DNA of 35,778 nucleotides, taken from contig FR878750.1 in assembly GCA_000434395.1 (NCBI GenBank), forward strand, positions 1-35,778, written 5' to 3'. The notes under the pieces were generated by a model that was not told the origin of the DNA, made no database searches, and worked only from the letters and a program-made list of their open reading frames with translations. How positions within the stretch are numbered: the first letter of the stretch is position 1; each line of letters opens with the position of its first letter. Source of the DNA: Clostridium sp. CAG:568 (GTDB lineage Bacteria > Bacillota_I > Bacilli_A > RFN20 > CAG-288). The translations under genes and the position numbers were made by a program. Of this stretch, positions 22,781 through 32,499 are shown one piece after another.

Positions 22781-23923
22781 ATGATGAAAAAACAAAAAAT
22801 AAGAGTATTTGAAGCTTTTGCCGGAATTGGAGCACAAAGTGTCGCTTTAAGAAGAGCAGGTATTTCATATGAAAATGTTGGAATAAGTGAATGGTTTATA
22901 AACGCCATTTTGGCCTATGATGCCATTAATTGCTCTGATGAACCATTACCTGAAATTCCATCATTTGAAGAGCAAATTAAATATTTGAAGCAATTCACTT
23001 TTAGTCGGGATTCGCAAACTCCAATACAAGATATCACTCGTTTAAATAAAAAAATAATCCAGAAATTATATGTAGCCAATATAAGAACGCATAATTTCGG
23101 ATCAATCACGGATATTACAGGCGAAGAATTCCCCGAGTGTGACTTGTTGACATACTCTTTTCCGTGCCAGGATTTGTCTACTGGTGGCAAAACAAAAGGA
23201 ATGAAAAAAGGAAGTGGGACTCGTTCTGGGCTTCTTTGGGAAATTGAAAGAATAGTTGTTGAATTAAAGAAGTTAAATAAACTCCCCGAGTACTTATTAT
23301 TGGAAAATGTTCCAACGATTATTGCCGCTTCAAATAAGCCCGATTTGGATGCTTGGCTAAAGGAATTGAAAGACTTAGGTTATTATAATTCTGAGCCGCA
23401 GATTCTTTGCGGTAGTGATTTTGGTGTTAGACAAGATAGAAGACGTTGTATCATCGTAAGTTCACTCCACCATGAATTGAAACTTGATAAGTTAAAAACG
23501 AAAAAGCTTCCCAGCATTCATGAGTGTTTTTTTGATGATTACTCTAATCCCATTTATAAAGCAGAAGCAGACGAGGCATCTCTTAATCCAACACGGAGCA
23601 GGGAGATAATGTGGAGAATTAATAAAAGAGACCCCGTTACAGAAAATACTATTTTTCATACTGTAACTTGCAATCTAGACAGAAGTAATAACGCCGGGAT
23701 GGTTAAATATAATGGACCAAAAGATGGAAAATGGAAAAGAAAATATCGCCTTTTAACATCCCGGGAATGCTTTCATTTGATGGGATTCAATGATGAAGAA
23801 TATAAAAAACTACAAACATTAGGTTTAAGCTATAGACAAAGAAATAAATTGATTGGTAATTCTATTATCGTCAATGTCCTTCAAGCCGTTTTTGAATATA
23901 TGCTGGAGGAATATTCGAAATGA
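22781..23923 (+). CDS. DNA (cytosine-5) methyltransferase
   Basis: This is a protein of 380 residues. The C5-methylase motifs are in order: motif I VFEAFAGIGAQS (about 9-20, SAM binding), motif IV SFPCQDLSTGG with catalytic Cys 129, motif VI LLLENVP (about 172-178), motif VIII RQDRRR (about 216-222), then the recognition region of only about 110 residues, RLLTSRECFHLMGF (motif IX) and GNSI near 360 (motif X). All catalytic residues are present, so it should methylate host DNA; the target sequence cannot be read. About 100 residues between motifs I and IV (KYLKQFTFSRDSQTP...) are longer than in a minimal M.HhaI-type enzyme. Start 22781 is preceded by AAGGAAG. Its stop overlaps the next start (ATGA). 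It is the first gene of a six-gene operon and presumably protects the host from the nuclease encoded downstream. Confidence 0.92.
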   Translation: MMKKQKIRVFEAFAGIGAQSVALRRAGISYENVGISEWFINAILAYDAINCSDEPLPEIPSFEEQIKYLKQFTFSRDSQTPIQDITRLNKKIIQKLYVANIRTHNFGSITDITGEEFPECDLLTYSFPCQDLSTGGKTKGMKKGSGTRSGLLWEIERIVVELKKLNKLPEYLLLENVPTIIAASNKPDLDAWLKELKDLGYYNSEPQILCGSDFGVRQDRRRCIIVSSLHHELKLDKLKTKKLPSIHECFFDDYSNPIYKAEADEASLNPTRSREIMWRINKRDPVTENTIFHTVTCNLDRSNNAGMVKYNGPKDGKWKRKYRLLTSRECFHLMGFNDEEYKKLQTLGLSYRQRNKLIGNSIIVNVLQAVFEYMLEEYSK

Positions 23924-24954
23924 GCCATTTCTTATTTAAGTTGGATACGAAATCTTTTTTCTTTAATATCAAAAACGATAATGACAAAGGACATACCGCG
24001 ACGGTTGCAACCATTCTAAAACAAGGAAGATCCATCAGCAGTGCTTTATCAGAATTTGAGAAATGCAGTTCGAACGTTCCATTAGATTGCCCTAATTTAA
24101 TCAATGAATGTATTAAGAACTCAAAGTCCATAGTAAATATCAATAACCTTCTTGTATTTAACAAAATTTATTTGAATGGCGAATTTTTAACTGATGAATA
24201 TGAGTTCTGTATGTATTTGAAGGAAGAAACAGATCCATCTAAAATTCAATTTGGAAGAATTAAACTTCATTATCCATCAAGTCTTAGATACTCTGACTTT
24301 CGTTATAACATCGATAACAGAGCAATATTGAATTTGATTTCAGAAAAATTGAATAATTATGCTTTTTTGGTTGTTAAAGTTGAGATATTTAACGAGCCGG
24401 GGAAAATTAATTTCATTACTAATATCATTGGCCAAAATGGCATCCCGTATACAAAAGTTTTTCTAAATTACAAAGGGGATGCTTCTAAAAAGTTTAACCA
24501 GGTTTTCAATGAAATTGCAGATAATTATGAAATTGAAGCCCCATTGATGAGAGAATATGGTGTTCCGGAAATCCCTGTCATTGATCCAACAACATATAAA
24601 GTTGCATACGACTACTGTCGAAGCCGAGCTTTGTCGTTCTTTTTAGATAAAGCAGAAGCAAACGGCTGCACCGATATTGAAGTGGTAAGTCAAAATTATC
24701 CATACGATATCATTGATATAGAATTATTATATAAAGGAAGAAAGAAATACATAATTCTCTGCTTCACAACCACGAATCAGGATTATTTTTTCTTGTCTAA
24801 TGCCAAGAATGAATTTATCTATGACTTTGAAGGCGATGCTGTGATTGTTTTAATCAAAAGTATATTGACTAAGTCCCCTAAAATTGAAGTTTTTGGAGTT
24901 GAAGAACTTAGAGAAATGAAAAGATCATTGGAGGTTGTCAAATATTCAAAATGA
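23920..24954 (+). CDS. Defence-operon protein with a degenerate DUF3883-like nuclease domain
   Basis: This is a protein of 344 residues that I do not recognise over its first ~220. Residues of about 225-330 resemble the DUF3883 (NO VEIN C-terminal) restriction-endonuclease-like fold: a helix with AYDYCRSRALSFFLDKAEANG, the strand YPYDIIDIELLYKGRKKYIIL, then TTTNQDYFFLSNAKNEFIYD. In active relatives the core strand carries an IEVK-type motif, whereas here the same place reads IILCFTT, so the catalytic Glu and Lys appear to be lost. I infer a structural or DNA-binding subunit rather than a nuclease. It is coupled to both neighbours by four-base ATGA overlaps, so it is probably made in step with the methyltransferase and the MORC-like ATPase. 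The assignment rests on pattern recognition and is moderate. Confidence 0.6.
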   Translation: MSHFLFKLDTKSFFFNIKNDNDKGHTATVATILKQGRSISSALSEFEKCSSNVPLDCPNLINECIKNSKSIVNINNLLVFNKIYLNGEFLTDEYEFCMYLKEETDPSKIQFGRIKLHYPSSLRYSDFRYNIDNRAILNLISEKLNNYAFLVVKVEIFNEPGKINFITNIIGQNGIPYTKVFLNYKGDASKKFNQVFNEIADNYEIEAPLMREYGVPEIPVIDPTTYKVAYDYCRSRALSFFLDKAEANGCTDIEVVSQNYPYDIIDIELLYKGRKKYIILCFTTTNQDYFFLSNAKNEFIYDFEGDAVIVLIKSILTKSPKIEVFGVEELREMKRSLEVVKYSK

Positions 24955-26444
24955 GCAATAAGAAATGCAAAGAACCATCAGCAAATATCCTTATTCAAGG
25001 ATTAAGATCTATAGGCTATAGTTTTCAGACAGCAGTGGCTGATATTATTGATAATTCCATAACCGCAGACGCAAAAGAAGTAAGAATCTTTTATGATCCC
25101 GCATCTGAAAAACCCTATTTTTCAATTTGTGACAATGGTTCTGGCATGTCTGAAGAGGAATTTGACAATGCTCTCGATTTTGGAACAAAAAAACAAAGAG
25201 ATTTTTCAGACAAAAAAGATTTAGGACGTTTTGGCCTGGGTTTGAAAACGGCCAGTCTTTCTCAGTGCAAAAAGCTAACTGTTATAACAAAACAAGCCGG
25301 AGTCTTAAGGGGCGCCTATTGGGATGTGGATGATATTATCCAAACTAACTCATGGCAATTGACTTATCTTTCGCAAGAAGAAATTGAGAAGCTTCCTAAT
25401 GATGTAATAAATTATTTAAAGGGCAAAGAAAGCGGAACAATTGTTCTTTGGGAAAAATTTGACCGAATTAGAAAGACTACATCTGATTTTCCTGCAACTA
25501 TGCATAGAATTGTGCAAAGCGATGTTTTGAATCATTGTGCTTTAGTCTTCCATCGTTTTTATGATGAAATGCCAATTTATATAAACAACGAACGAATACC
25601 GAAGCGAGACCCTTTCTTAGACGAATCTTCTAGGTGTATTTCAAGACCTGAAATGACGATTCCGACAGATACCCCGTTTCCTATTGTCGTAAGAGCGTAT
25701 CGTATGCCTGCCGAAAATGACCTGAGTAAAGAAGAGGCAGAACTCCTAGGCGGCAAATCATCTCTATTAACTGATGATGGACTCTATATTTATAGAAACA
25801 ACAGATTGATAGCTTGGGGAAGCTGGATGAAACTTGAGCATCGAAATCTCTATACTCATCTCGCAAGAATCAAGATTGACATTCCCTCTTCTATCGATCA
25901 GGAATGGGGGCTTGATGTCAAGAAATCCATGGCCATCATTCCAGATTCTATCAAAGAAAAAATTCGTCCTGCTATTGTGGATGGTATCGGACAAAGCAAG
26001 CAAAGAACAAGGTATTCTGGAAAAAAAGAAGCGGATTTAGGCATTGATCGTGTATGGACGAGAACTACCTTAGAAAATCACAAAGTCAAATATGAATTGA
26101 ACCAGAACTATCCTTCTTTGGAACAATTGAAGGATTCTTTGAATTCTGAGCAAAAAATTTTTCTTTCAAATTATCTTCACGACGTAGTTGATTTTATTCC
26201 AGCCGCAAAAATGAGAGATGACGTTCATGACAGCTTGATGGCTTTAAATGGACAAGAAAACAGACAAAATGACCAAGTTCTCATTAATGATCTATTTTCA
26301 CGGGTAGATTTGTTCGACCCTAAAAATGTGGAGCAAGGCGTAGAATGCATTCAGCAATTATTGTCTACGGAAACTTTTTCACCCTTGAAAGAAAAAATGG
26401 CAGAAGTAGTCAAACAATATAGGAGACATTATGAATCAAAATAA
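24951..26444 (+). CDS. MORC/MutL-like GHKL ATPase
   Basis: This is a protein of 497 residues. The Bergerat ATP-binding fold is complete: the N-box AVADIIDNSITADA (Asn 35, with Asp 31 where many relatives have Glu), DNGSGM at 61-66 and GRFGLGLKTAS at 92-102. An S5-like transducer region follows, with the conserved basic stretch GLYIYRNNRLIAWG near 275-290. The last ~120 residues are helical and acidic. This is the bacterial MORC-like group found in restriction-type operons (Iyer, Abhiman and Aravind). Such ATPases dimerise on ATP and clamp or loop DNA. It overlaps the upstream gene by four bases and the Z1 gene by fourteen, so complex formation is likely. It may control DNA access for the downstream nuclease; the mechanism is inference. 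Confidence 0.88.
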   Translation: MSNKKCKEPSANILIQGLRSIGYSFQTAVADIIDNSITADAKEVRIFYDPASEKPYFSICDNGSGMSEEEFDNALDFGTKKQRDFSDKKDLGRFGLGLKTASLSQCKKLTVITKQAGVLRGAYWDVDDIIQTNSWQLTYLSQEEIEKLPNDVINYLKGKESGTIVLWEKFDRIRKTTSDFPATMHRIVQSDVLNHCALVFHRFYDEMPIYINNERIPKRDPFLDESSRCISRPEMTIPTDTPFPIVVRAYRMPAENDLSKEEAELLGGKSSLLTDDGLYIYRNNRLIAWGSWMKLEHRNLYTHLARIKIDIPSSIDQEWGLDVKKSMAIIPDSIKEKIRPAIVDGIGQSKQRTRYSGKKEADLGIDRVWTRTTLENHKVKYELNQNYPSLEQLKDSLNSEQKIFLSNYLHDVVDFIPAAKMRDDVHDSLMALNGQENRQNDQVLINDLFSRVDLFDPKNVEQGVECIQQLLSTETFSPLKEKMAEVVKQYRRHYESK

Positions 26445-29343
26445 TATTCAAAAAGTCACGAGTATATTAAATATAAAATTCTATGGCGAAAGGCCTTCTA
26501 TTGAAGAAATTGAAAATTTTGGCCCTACAATTCAAGTTGTTTTTCCTTCTTTTTCGAAAGAAGAAATAGCTGAAGGCATTCGAAATTATAAAATTTCAAA
26601 GGGCGTCAAAATCAATATTGCTGAAGTTCTTACCAAGCATCAAGATGATAGGTGGTTTGATAAGCTATCTTCCAATAATGATTTCAAATATTACAACCGA
26701 TTTAAAGAATATTTAAGAAATGGATGTGGACGCAGTGAAGCGAAAATCGAAGCAACTCAAAAAGATAATTTTATTACAATAAAAAACTTCACGGACCCGA
26801 CAGCAACCGATAGGATTCAAAGAAAAGGCTTGGTTGTTGGTGATGTTCAAGCTGGAAAAACTGAAAACTACATTGGACTTATGAATCTGGCGATTGATGT
26901 CGGATACAAGAACATCATTCTGCTTACCGGAACTACGGAAGAGTTAAGAAAACAAACTCAAAGAAGAATAGATGAAGGGTTGATCGGAGCCCATAGCGAA
27001 AGCCTTTTAAGCGATAAAATCGAATATTGCGGAGTTGGGGATAATGGAAATCAATGTTTTGCGGTTTCGCTGACAACATATGACAATGATTTTTCTATTG
27101 CTGCTAGTCGAAAAATGGCTTTTAAGCTATCAAATTTCAAATTGCCAACGGTTTTTGTCATCAAAAAGAATTCATCGGTCATCAAACAAGTTATAAATAT
27201 GGTGAACAAGGACGATGAAAAGTTGAATAAGGACTCGGTGTTGATTATCGATGATGAATGCGATTATGCTTCATTAAACACAAAGAAAGAAGAAGTAGAC
27301 CCTACCGTCATCAACAAAGGCATTAGAGACTTGATGAGCCTTTACACTAAATCAACTTACGTCGGCTATTCTGCAACTCCGTTTGCCAATATTTTTGTTG
27401 ATCCTGATGCAAACTATGGCGAGGAAGAAAATTCAGTTCCAGATTTGTTTCCCTCTGACTTTATCGTACTTTTGGAATCTCCTAGCAACTATATTGGTGC
27501 AAAGGATATGTTCTATGGATTTGATGATAGGACAACAGAGGATGGTTCAATAAAGCAGGTTGGTAATTCAAACTCTTACATTCATTTGATTGGAGATTAT
27601 TATGATAATTCCAAGAAAATGGAAATTATCGATAACAATTTTCTGCCTGCCAAGCATAAAAAAGATTTTCAATACAAAGAGCTTGCGGATTCTTTGAAGA
27701 AAGCCATCAAAGTGTTTTTGCTATCTAACTGCGTTTATTCTCTAAGAGGCTATGAAAAGCAGCATAGAACCATGATGATCAATATTTCTAGGTTCAACAA
27801 TATTCAAGAAGAAATCGGTCATCAAGTTAAAAATTACGTTAAAAATCTAAAAGAAGCCATTGATGGTGCAGTACGTATGAGTGATGAGTATTTTAACCAT
27901 CAGCCTATTCTTTCTGATATGGAGGAACTTTGGGAAAACGATGTCGCTTTCCGCAGGGGATCAGCTAACAGAGAACTTCCTCCTAATCGAGAATATACAT
28001 TCCATAAAATCAAGAGTGTGTTGAAATATGAAGTTGATAGCATTCAAATTTTCATCACAAACACTCAACATAAGAAAGATCGATTAAAATATGATGATTA
28101 TAAGGGCGTCGGTGTAAGAGGAATTGTCATAGGTGGATTTACTCTTTCAAGAGGTCTCACTTTAGTTGGGCTGATGACAAGTTATTACAGCAGAAATGCC
28201 ATGGCCTATGACACTCTCGTTCAAATGGGCAGATGGTTTGGCTATAGAGACAATTATGATGATTTAGTCAACATTTATATGACTCAGTCATCTATTGATT
28301 CTTTCTGTGCAGCCTCTGATGCCACGGAAGATTTGAAGGTTCAATTTAGAAGAATGGCTGAAGAACATAAAAAGCCGATAGATTTCGGCCTTATGGTTCG
28401 AGAAGCGCCATCAACAATTGAGAATATTCCTCTCGTCACAGCAAGAAATAAAATGAGGAATACCAAAGATTACACGAGAACTATTGAGCTGACTGGAAAA
28501 TCCATTGATACTTCAAAAATCTTTAAAAACCGAGAATTGAATCGTAAAAACGCTATGGAAGTTCATGAATTTTTAAAGAAAATTTCAATTTTCTTTAAAG
28601 AGCCTACAGATTCCGAATCGAAGAAATGCTACATAAACGTTCCTAAAGAATTGGTTTGTGATTTCCTTGAGAAAATTCACGTTTCCGAAGCTAATAAAAC
28701 ATTTGATTGCCATATTTTAAGCGAGTTCATTCAAAACAATGGAAAACTGAATGATTGGATTGTCGCCATAGGCAAAGGACGCAATATAGAACAGGTTTTA
28801 AGTGATGGCTTTATATTAAAGCCTCGTTCGAATGGATTACAGGGCCAGATGGAAGGCCCATGCGTACAACGTTCTTTTGAGTTATCGCCATCCTTCGATG
28901 AAGAAGATTTTTTCCGCGTAGGTGGCTCTAAAAACACCATTGTGGATCCCGGGATTTTTACTATCGGCTTGACAAAAGAACAGATTGAGAACGCAAAGGC
29001 AAGATATTCCAAAGACAATCCCAATTCTCAAATGAATCCTGGGGCAAGGTATTGGTTATATGAAAGCACAAAACCTGTTTTAGTCATTTATCCAATTGAC
29101 TTAAAACCAACTGAAAAATCAGAGCCTGGAAAAACAGAAGTTCATTCTTCCAAAAAAGAGGAAATCATCAAGCGTCTTCTCGGCAATGATATTCTATATG
29201 GTTTTGCCTTGGGTTTCCCGGGGAAAGCTACTCAGGTTTTGCGTGTAAAATACAAAATCAATCTCGTTTGTCAAAGGAAATTGGAAGAATACAGTCAAGA
29301 TGAAGACGAGGATAGTTCACCGAATAATGATGCAGACAAATAG
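26431..29343 (+). CDS. Z1-domain ATPase/helicase-like protein
   Basis: This is a protein of 970 residues. Walker A is GDVQAGKT at 137-144, followed by NIILLTGTTEELRKQT. Walker B is LIIDDECDYAS at about 271-281. The SF2-like motif III is VGYSATPFANIF at about 311-322. The Z1 signature follows at about 565-615: IVIGGFTLSRGLTLVGL, then LVQMGRWFGYR. Z1 proteins are superfamily 2-like ATPases found next to MORC-like ATPases and endonucleases in phage-defence operons, and probably translocate on or remodel DNA. The C-terminal ~300 residues are less conserved and end in an acidic Asp/Glu-rich tail. ATG 26431 lies inside the end of the MORC-like gene. The next gene follows after 20 bases with an AGGAGG site. 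All motor motifs look intact. Confidence 0.9.
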   Translation: MNQNNIQKVTSILNIKFYGERPSIEEIENFGPTIQVVFPSFSKEEIAEGIRNYKISKGVKINIAEVLTKHQDDRWFDKLSSNNDFKYYNRFKEYLRNGCGRSEAKIEATQKDNFITIKNFTDPTATDRIQRKGLVVGDVQAGKTENYIGLMNLAIDVGYKNIILLTGTTEELRKQTQRRIDEGLIGAHSESLLSDKIEYCGVGDNGNQCFAVSLTTYDNDFSIAASRKMAFKLSNFKLPTVFVIKKNSSVIKQVINMVNKDDEKLNKDSVLIIDDECDYASLNTKKEEVDPTVINKGIRDLMSLYTKSTYVGYSATPFANIFVDPDANYGEEENSVPDLFPSDFIVLLESPSNYIGAKDMFYGFDDRTTEDGSIKQVGNSNSYIHLIGDYYDNSKKMEIIDNNFLPAKHKKDFQYKELADSLKKAIKVFLLSNCVYSLRGYEKQHRTMMINISRFNNIQEEIGHQVKNYVKNLKEAIDGAVRMSDEYFNHQPILSDMEELWENDVAFRRGSANRELPPNREYTFHKIKSVLKYEVDSIQIFITNTQHKKDRLKYDDYKGVGVRGIVIGGFTLSRGLTLVGLMTSYYSRNAMAYDTLVQMGRWFGYRDNYDDLVNIYMTQSSIDSFCAASDATEDLKVQFRRMAEEHKKPIDFGLMVREAPSTIENIPLVTARNKMRNTKDYTRTIELTGKSIDTSKIFKNRELNRKNAMEVHEFLKKISIFFKEPTDSESKKCYINVPKELVCDFLEKIHVSEANKTFDCHILSEFIQNNGKLNDWIVAIGKGRNIEQVLSDGFILKPRSNGLQGQMEGPCVQRSFELSPSFDEEDFFRVGGSKNTIVDPGIFTIGLTKEQIENAKARYSKDNPNSQMNPGARYWLYESTKPVLVIYPIDLKPTEKSEPGKTEVHSSKKEEIIKRLLGNDILYGFALGFPGKATQVLRVKYKINLVCQRKLEEYSQDEDEDSSPNNDADK

Positions 29344-29363
29344 ATATAAAAGGAGGACGGAAA

Positions 29364-30305
29364 ATGTCAATTGAATTTAGCAAAAATTTATTTGGAAAAT
29401 TGAGTGTAAACAGCGATTACTATCTTGCTGATTTAGATCAAAGATTACCTTTGTTTTATGGAATTGATAATAAAGGGCATTATTCATTGGTCTATCAAAC
29501 AGAAAGATTACGTCAAGATATTTCAGGAACAAAAATTCTCGACGTATCTACTGGAAGAATTGGAAACGACGAAAAATATGTAGTGTCTCTTTCATTGCTT
29601 GACAATGATTTCAAGTCGGTTTTTTTCTCACTATGCGACGATATTTTTTCTGTTTTGAATAATATCTCTGATAACGAGTCAGGATACTTGATATTCATTG
29701 ACCGGATTAAAAAATGGAAGAAGATGTTTTCGCGTAAAACGCCTCTTTTGACAGAGCCAATAATTCAAGGATTATATGGCGAACTCTATTTTTTGGATAA
29801 TTATATGTTTCAAAAATACGGCATGGAAAAAGCAATCAAGGCTTGGGGTGGTCCTCAAGGCATGTCAAAGGATTTCTCTATAGGCCTTGATTGGTATGAA
29901 GTAAAATGCATCAACGCTCAAAAAGACAAAGTAATTATTTCATCAGCTCAACAATTAGACTCGGAAAATCCAGGAACATTAGTTGTTATTAAGACTGAAT
30001 ATGTGCCGGAAGGATTTGATAACGGCATTGCAACAATCAATAAGTTATTCTGGAAAATAAAAAAGGAACTTTCTTCGCTTCCCGGAAGCGAAGAATTGTT
30101 TATGGATTGTCTATCAAAACGGGATTTTGCCCCTAATGAAGAATATGACAAGTGGCGATTTAATGTCACTCATGTTGATTATTATAACGTAGATTCGGAT
30201 TTTCCAAGAATCACTCCTTCAAATGAGCAAAAAAGCGCTATTGGAAAAATCACGTATGAATTGATATTGGATGCTCTCAAGAAATATACGAAAGAAGGTA
30301 AATAA
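29364..30305 (+). CDS. PD-(D/E)XK motif protein, DUF4420 family (predicted endonuclease)
   Basis: This is a protein of 313 residues, typical length for the family. The family block GLYGELYFLDNYM starts at about residue 137. The restriction-endonuclease core is visible: Asp of KDFSIG at about 170, then the strand WYEVKC with Glu 179 and Lys 181. The downstream QQLDSENPGTLVVIKTEY strand and helix complete the fold. The catalytic residues look intact, in contrast to the degenerate domain of the second operon gene, so this is the likely DNA-cutting subunit. AGGAGG sits about eight bases before ATG 29364. The AIPR gene starts two bases after the stop. Target recognition probably depends on the MORC-like and Z1 partners. 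Confidence 0.88.
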   Translation: MSIEFSKNLFGKLSVNSDYYLADLDQRLPLFYGIDNKGHYSLVYQTERLRQDISGTKILDVSTGRIGNDEKYVVSLSLLDNDFKSVFFSLCDDIFSVLNNISDNESGYLIFIDRIKKWKKMFSRKTPLLTEPIIQGLYGELYFLDNYMFQKYGMEKAIKAWGGPQGMSKDFSIGLDWYEVKCINAQKDKVIISSAQQLDSENPGTLVVIKTEYVPEGFDNGIATINKLFWKIKKELSSLPGSEELFMDCLSKRDFAPNEEYDKWRFNVTHVDYYNVDSDFPRITPSNEQKSAIGKITYELILDALKKYTKEGK

Positions 30306-30307
30306 AA

Positions 30308-32497
30308 ATGTCAGATATTGAAAGCGAAAAGAAAACGCCATTGACGTATCAAGATTTTTGGACGGATATTATTTCATCGTGCCAAAATGATTTGGAAAGT
30401 TCTACCGAATATCCTCAAGTCATTTTCTTTGAAAAATTCGAAGATATTCTTGAAGACAATAATGTATTTTCCGGCTTGGATTTCCATTATTTTGAGTCTA
30501 AAAACTCTTCAAGAAAATATCGTCAGATGCATATTGATTATGGAATGGTCGACTACACCGATAATTCCATCAATCTTTTAACGGTTGATTATGACCCTTC
30601 GCATATTTCCACAATCACAAATGACAAGAGAGATGACATGTATGGGAAAATGGTCAGCTTTATTGCAAATGTCAAAAAAGGGTATTTTCAAGAAAACAGT
30701 TTGGAAAGCGACCCCATTTACAGCTTTGTCACAGAAATTATCAGAAAACTTCCAACAACTGATAATTTGAATTTGTTTATCCTTTCTTCTAATGTGAAGA
30801 GTAATACTTTGAAGGAATTGCCTCCTCAGATGGTAGACATTGACGGGAAAGAGGTTAATGTTGTCCTGAAAATCATTGACATTCAATATTTATTCAACTC
30901 CTCTTTATCTACTCGTAAAACTGATCCTGTAAATATAATTGTTTCAGATATAAATAACGGAAAGGTGACAGGAATTAAATGTCTGCCTGCCAATATTCAA
31001 GGAGATGGCTATGAAGCATATCTCGCCGTTTTGCCTGGCGATTTTTTAAGTGAAGTTTATCGCCTCTATGGCGGTAGACTTTTAGAAAAGAACGTTCGTT
31101 CCTTCTTAAGCGTCAGAGGGAATGTCAATAAGGGTATTCGTAATACTATTAGAACGGAGCCGGATAAATTCTTTACTTACAACAATGGTATTGCTTGTAC
31201 CGCCTCATCTATCAAAACTGAAAACAAAACTGATGGTCTTTATATTACAGAGTTAAATGATTTGCAGATTATCAACGGAGGTCAAACGACAGCTTCTTTG
31301 AGAAATGCTGTTTTGACTGACAAAGACCATATTGTTGATTTGACAAAGGTTTTTGTTCCGATGAAATTGACAGTTCTGGACGAATCTATTCCCGATGATG
31401 AACGAGATATTATGGTTGGTAATATTTCTAAGTATTCCAACTCGCAGAACAAAGTTTCTAATTCTGATTTGAATTCCAACAGTCCATTCTATGTTCAATT
31501 AGAAAAGCTATCTAGGAAAATTTATACACCGACAATGACAGATGGCCACCAGACCAGATGGTATTTTGAACGGTCCAGAGGACAATATGAACGCGATCAG
31601 ATGGAATTGACGGACGCAAAAAGGAAGCAATTTAAGGCTTATAATCCAAGAAACCAGATGATGAAGATTGTCGATATCGCCAAATTCTATAACTCTGTCA
31701 ACGAAAGACCATTTGAAGTTTCATGGGGTGGGCAGATGAACGCCGAGGATTTTCAGCTAACGATGCAGAAGATGTATGAAAAGAATCCCGTTTTTGTTAA
31801 TGACCATTTCTTTAAATTAATCGTTTCTTATGGAATCTTATTCCAGAAATCTAGAGAAATTATAAGAAACACAGATACTTATGCTCAACATAGTGGTATT
31901 CTGGCTCAAGTAGTTCCATATACAATTTCCATGTTGATGCACCTCGTCAGAGACATGAAACTTGATTTGGACTGGAAGGATATTTGGAACAAACAGGATT
32001 TGCCACAATTATTGAAAGATGAAATTCAATCTCTGGGTGAATGGGTTATCAATGTTCTTGTTGATCCTTCTCGTGAAAAAGACAACGTCGGCGAATGGGC
32101 AAAACTGGATAAGTGCTGGAAGAACATGCTTTCGAGAAAGTATGTTCTAAAGCCAGAATTAAGCAGTATTTTGGTTTCTCCGCAAGAGGAAAAGGCAGAT
32201 GCATTATCCGCTAAAAAAGAAGCAAAGTTAACCAGAAGCGTTGATTTGGGGCTTTATGTTTTTAAACTTGGCGCTAAATACTGGCAAGATATTCTTAATG
32301 CTGGTTATAGGTATAACAAATTCACGAATGATTACAATGGATGCAAGGATGTCCAATTTGCAATCAAGGCTTGCGACAGAAATAAACTGATTGAATCGAA
32401 ATCTGCTTTAGAGGATTTAATGAGAATCAAGAAAGAATTCGAAGAAGAAGGAATTATTCAGAAACGGGAACCTGTTGAAGAAGAAGGAGAAGAATAA
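30308..32497 (+). CDS. AIPR (abortive infection phage resistance) protein
   Basis: This is a protein of 729 residues. The AIPR core is recognisable at about 250-420: RLLEKNVRSFLSVRGNVNKGIRNTI, FFTYNNGIACTASS, DLQIINGGQTTASL, then FVPMKLTV and the NISKYSNSQNKVSNSDLNSN block. Proteins with this core were first linked to abortive infection and occur beside Z1, MORC-like and DUF4420 genes; their molecular activity is unsettled. The C-terminal 150 residues hold a helical stretch and an acidic, Glu-rich tail. It is the last gene of the operon, two bases after the DUF4420 gene. Its stop lies only two bases from the end of the convergent mcrC, with no terminator between. Confidence 0.88.
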   Translation: MSDIESEKKTPLTYQDFWTDIISSCQNDLESSTEYPQVIFFEKFEDILEDNNVFSGLDFHYFESKNSSRKYRQMHIDYGMVDYTDNSINLLTVDYDPSHISTITNDKRDDMYGKMVSFIANVKKGYFQENSLESDPIYSFVTEIIRKLPTTDNLNLFILSSNVKSNTLKELPPQMVDIDGKEVNVVLKIIDIQYLFNSSLSTRKTDPVNIIVSDINNGKVTGIKCLPANIQGDGYEAYLAVLPGDFLSEVYRLYGGRLLEKNVRSFLSVRGNVNKGIRNTIRTEPDKFFTYNNGIACTASSIKTENKTDGLYITELNDLQIINGGQTTASLRNAVLTDKDHIVDLTKVFVPMKLTVLDESIPDDERDIMVGNISKYSNSQNKVSNSDLNSNSPFYVQLEKLSRKIYTPTMTDGHQTRWYFERSRGQYERDQMELTDAKRKQFKAYNPRNQMMKIVDIAKFYNSVNERPFEVSWGGQMNAEDFQLTMQKMYEKNPVFVNDHFFKLIVSYGILFQKSREIIRNTDTYAQHSGILAQVVPYTISMLMHLVRDMKLDLDWKDIWNKQDLPQLLKDEIQSLGEWVINVLVDPSREKDNVGEWAKLDKCWKNMLSRKYVLKPELSSILVSPQEEKADALSAKKEAKLTRSVDLGLYVFKLGAKYWQDILNAGYRYNKFTNDYNGCKDVQFAIKACDRNKLIESKSALEDLMRIKKEFEEEGIIQKREPVEEEGEE

Positions 32498-32499
32498 AA

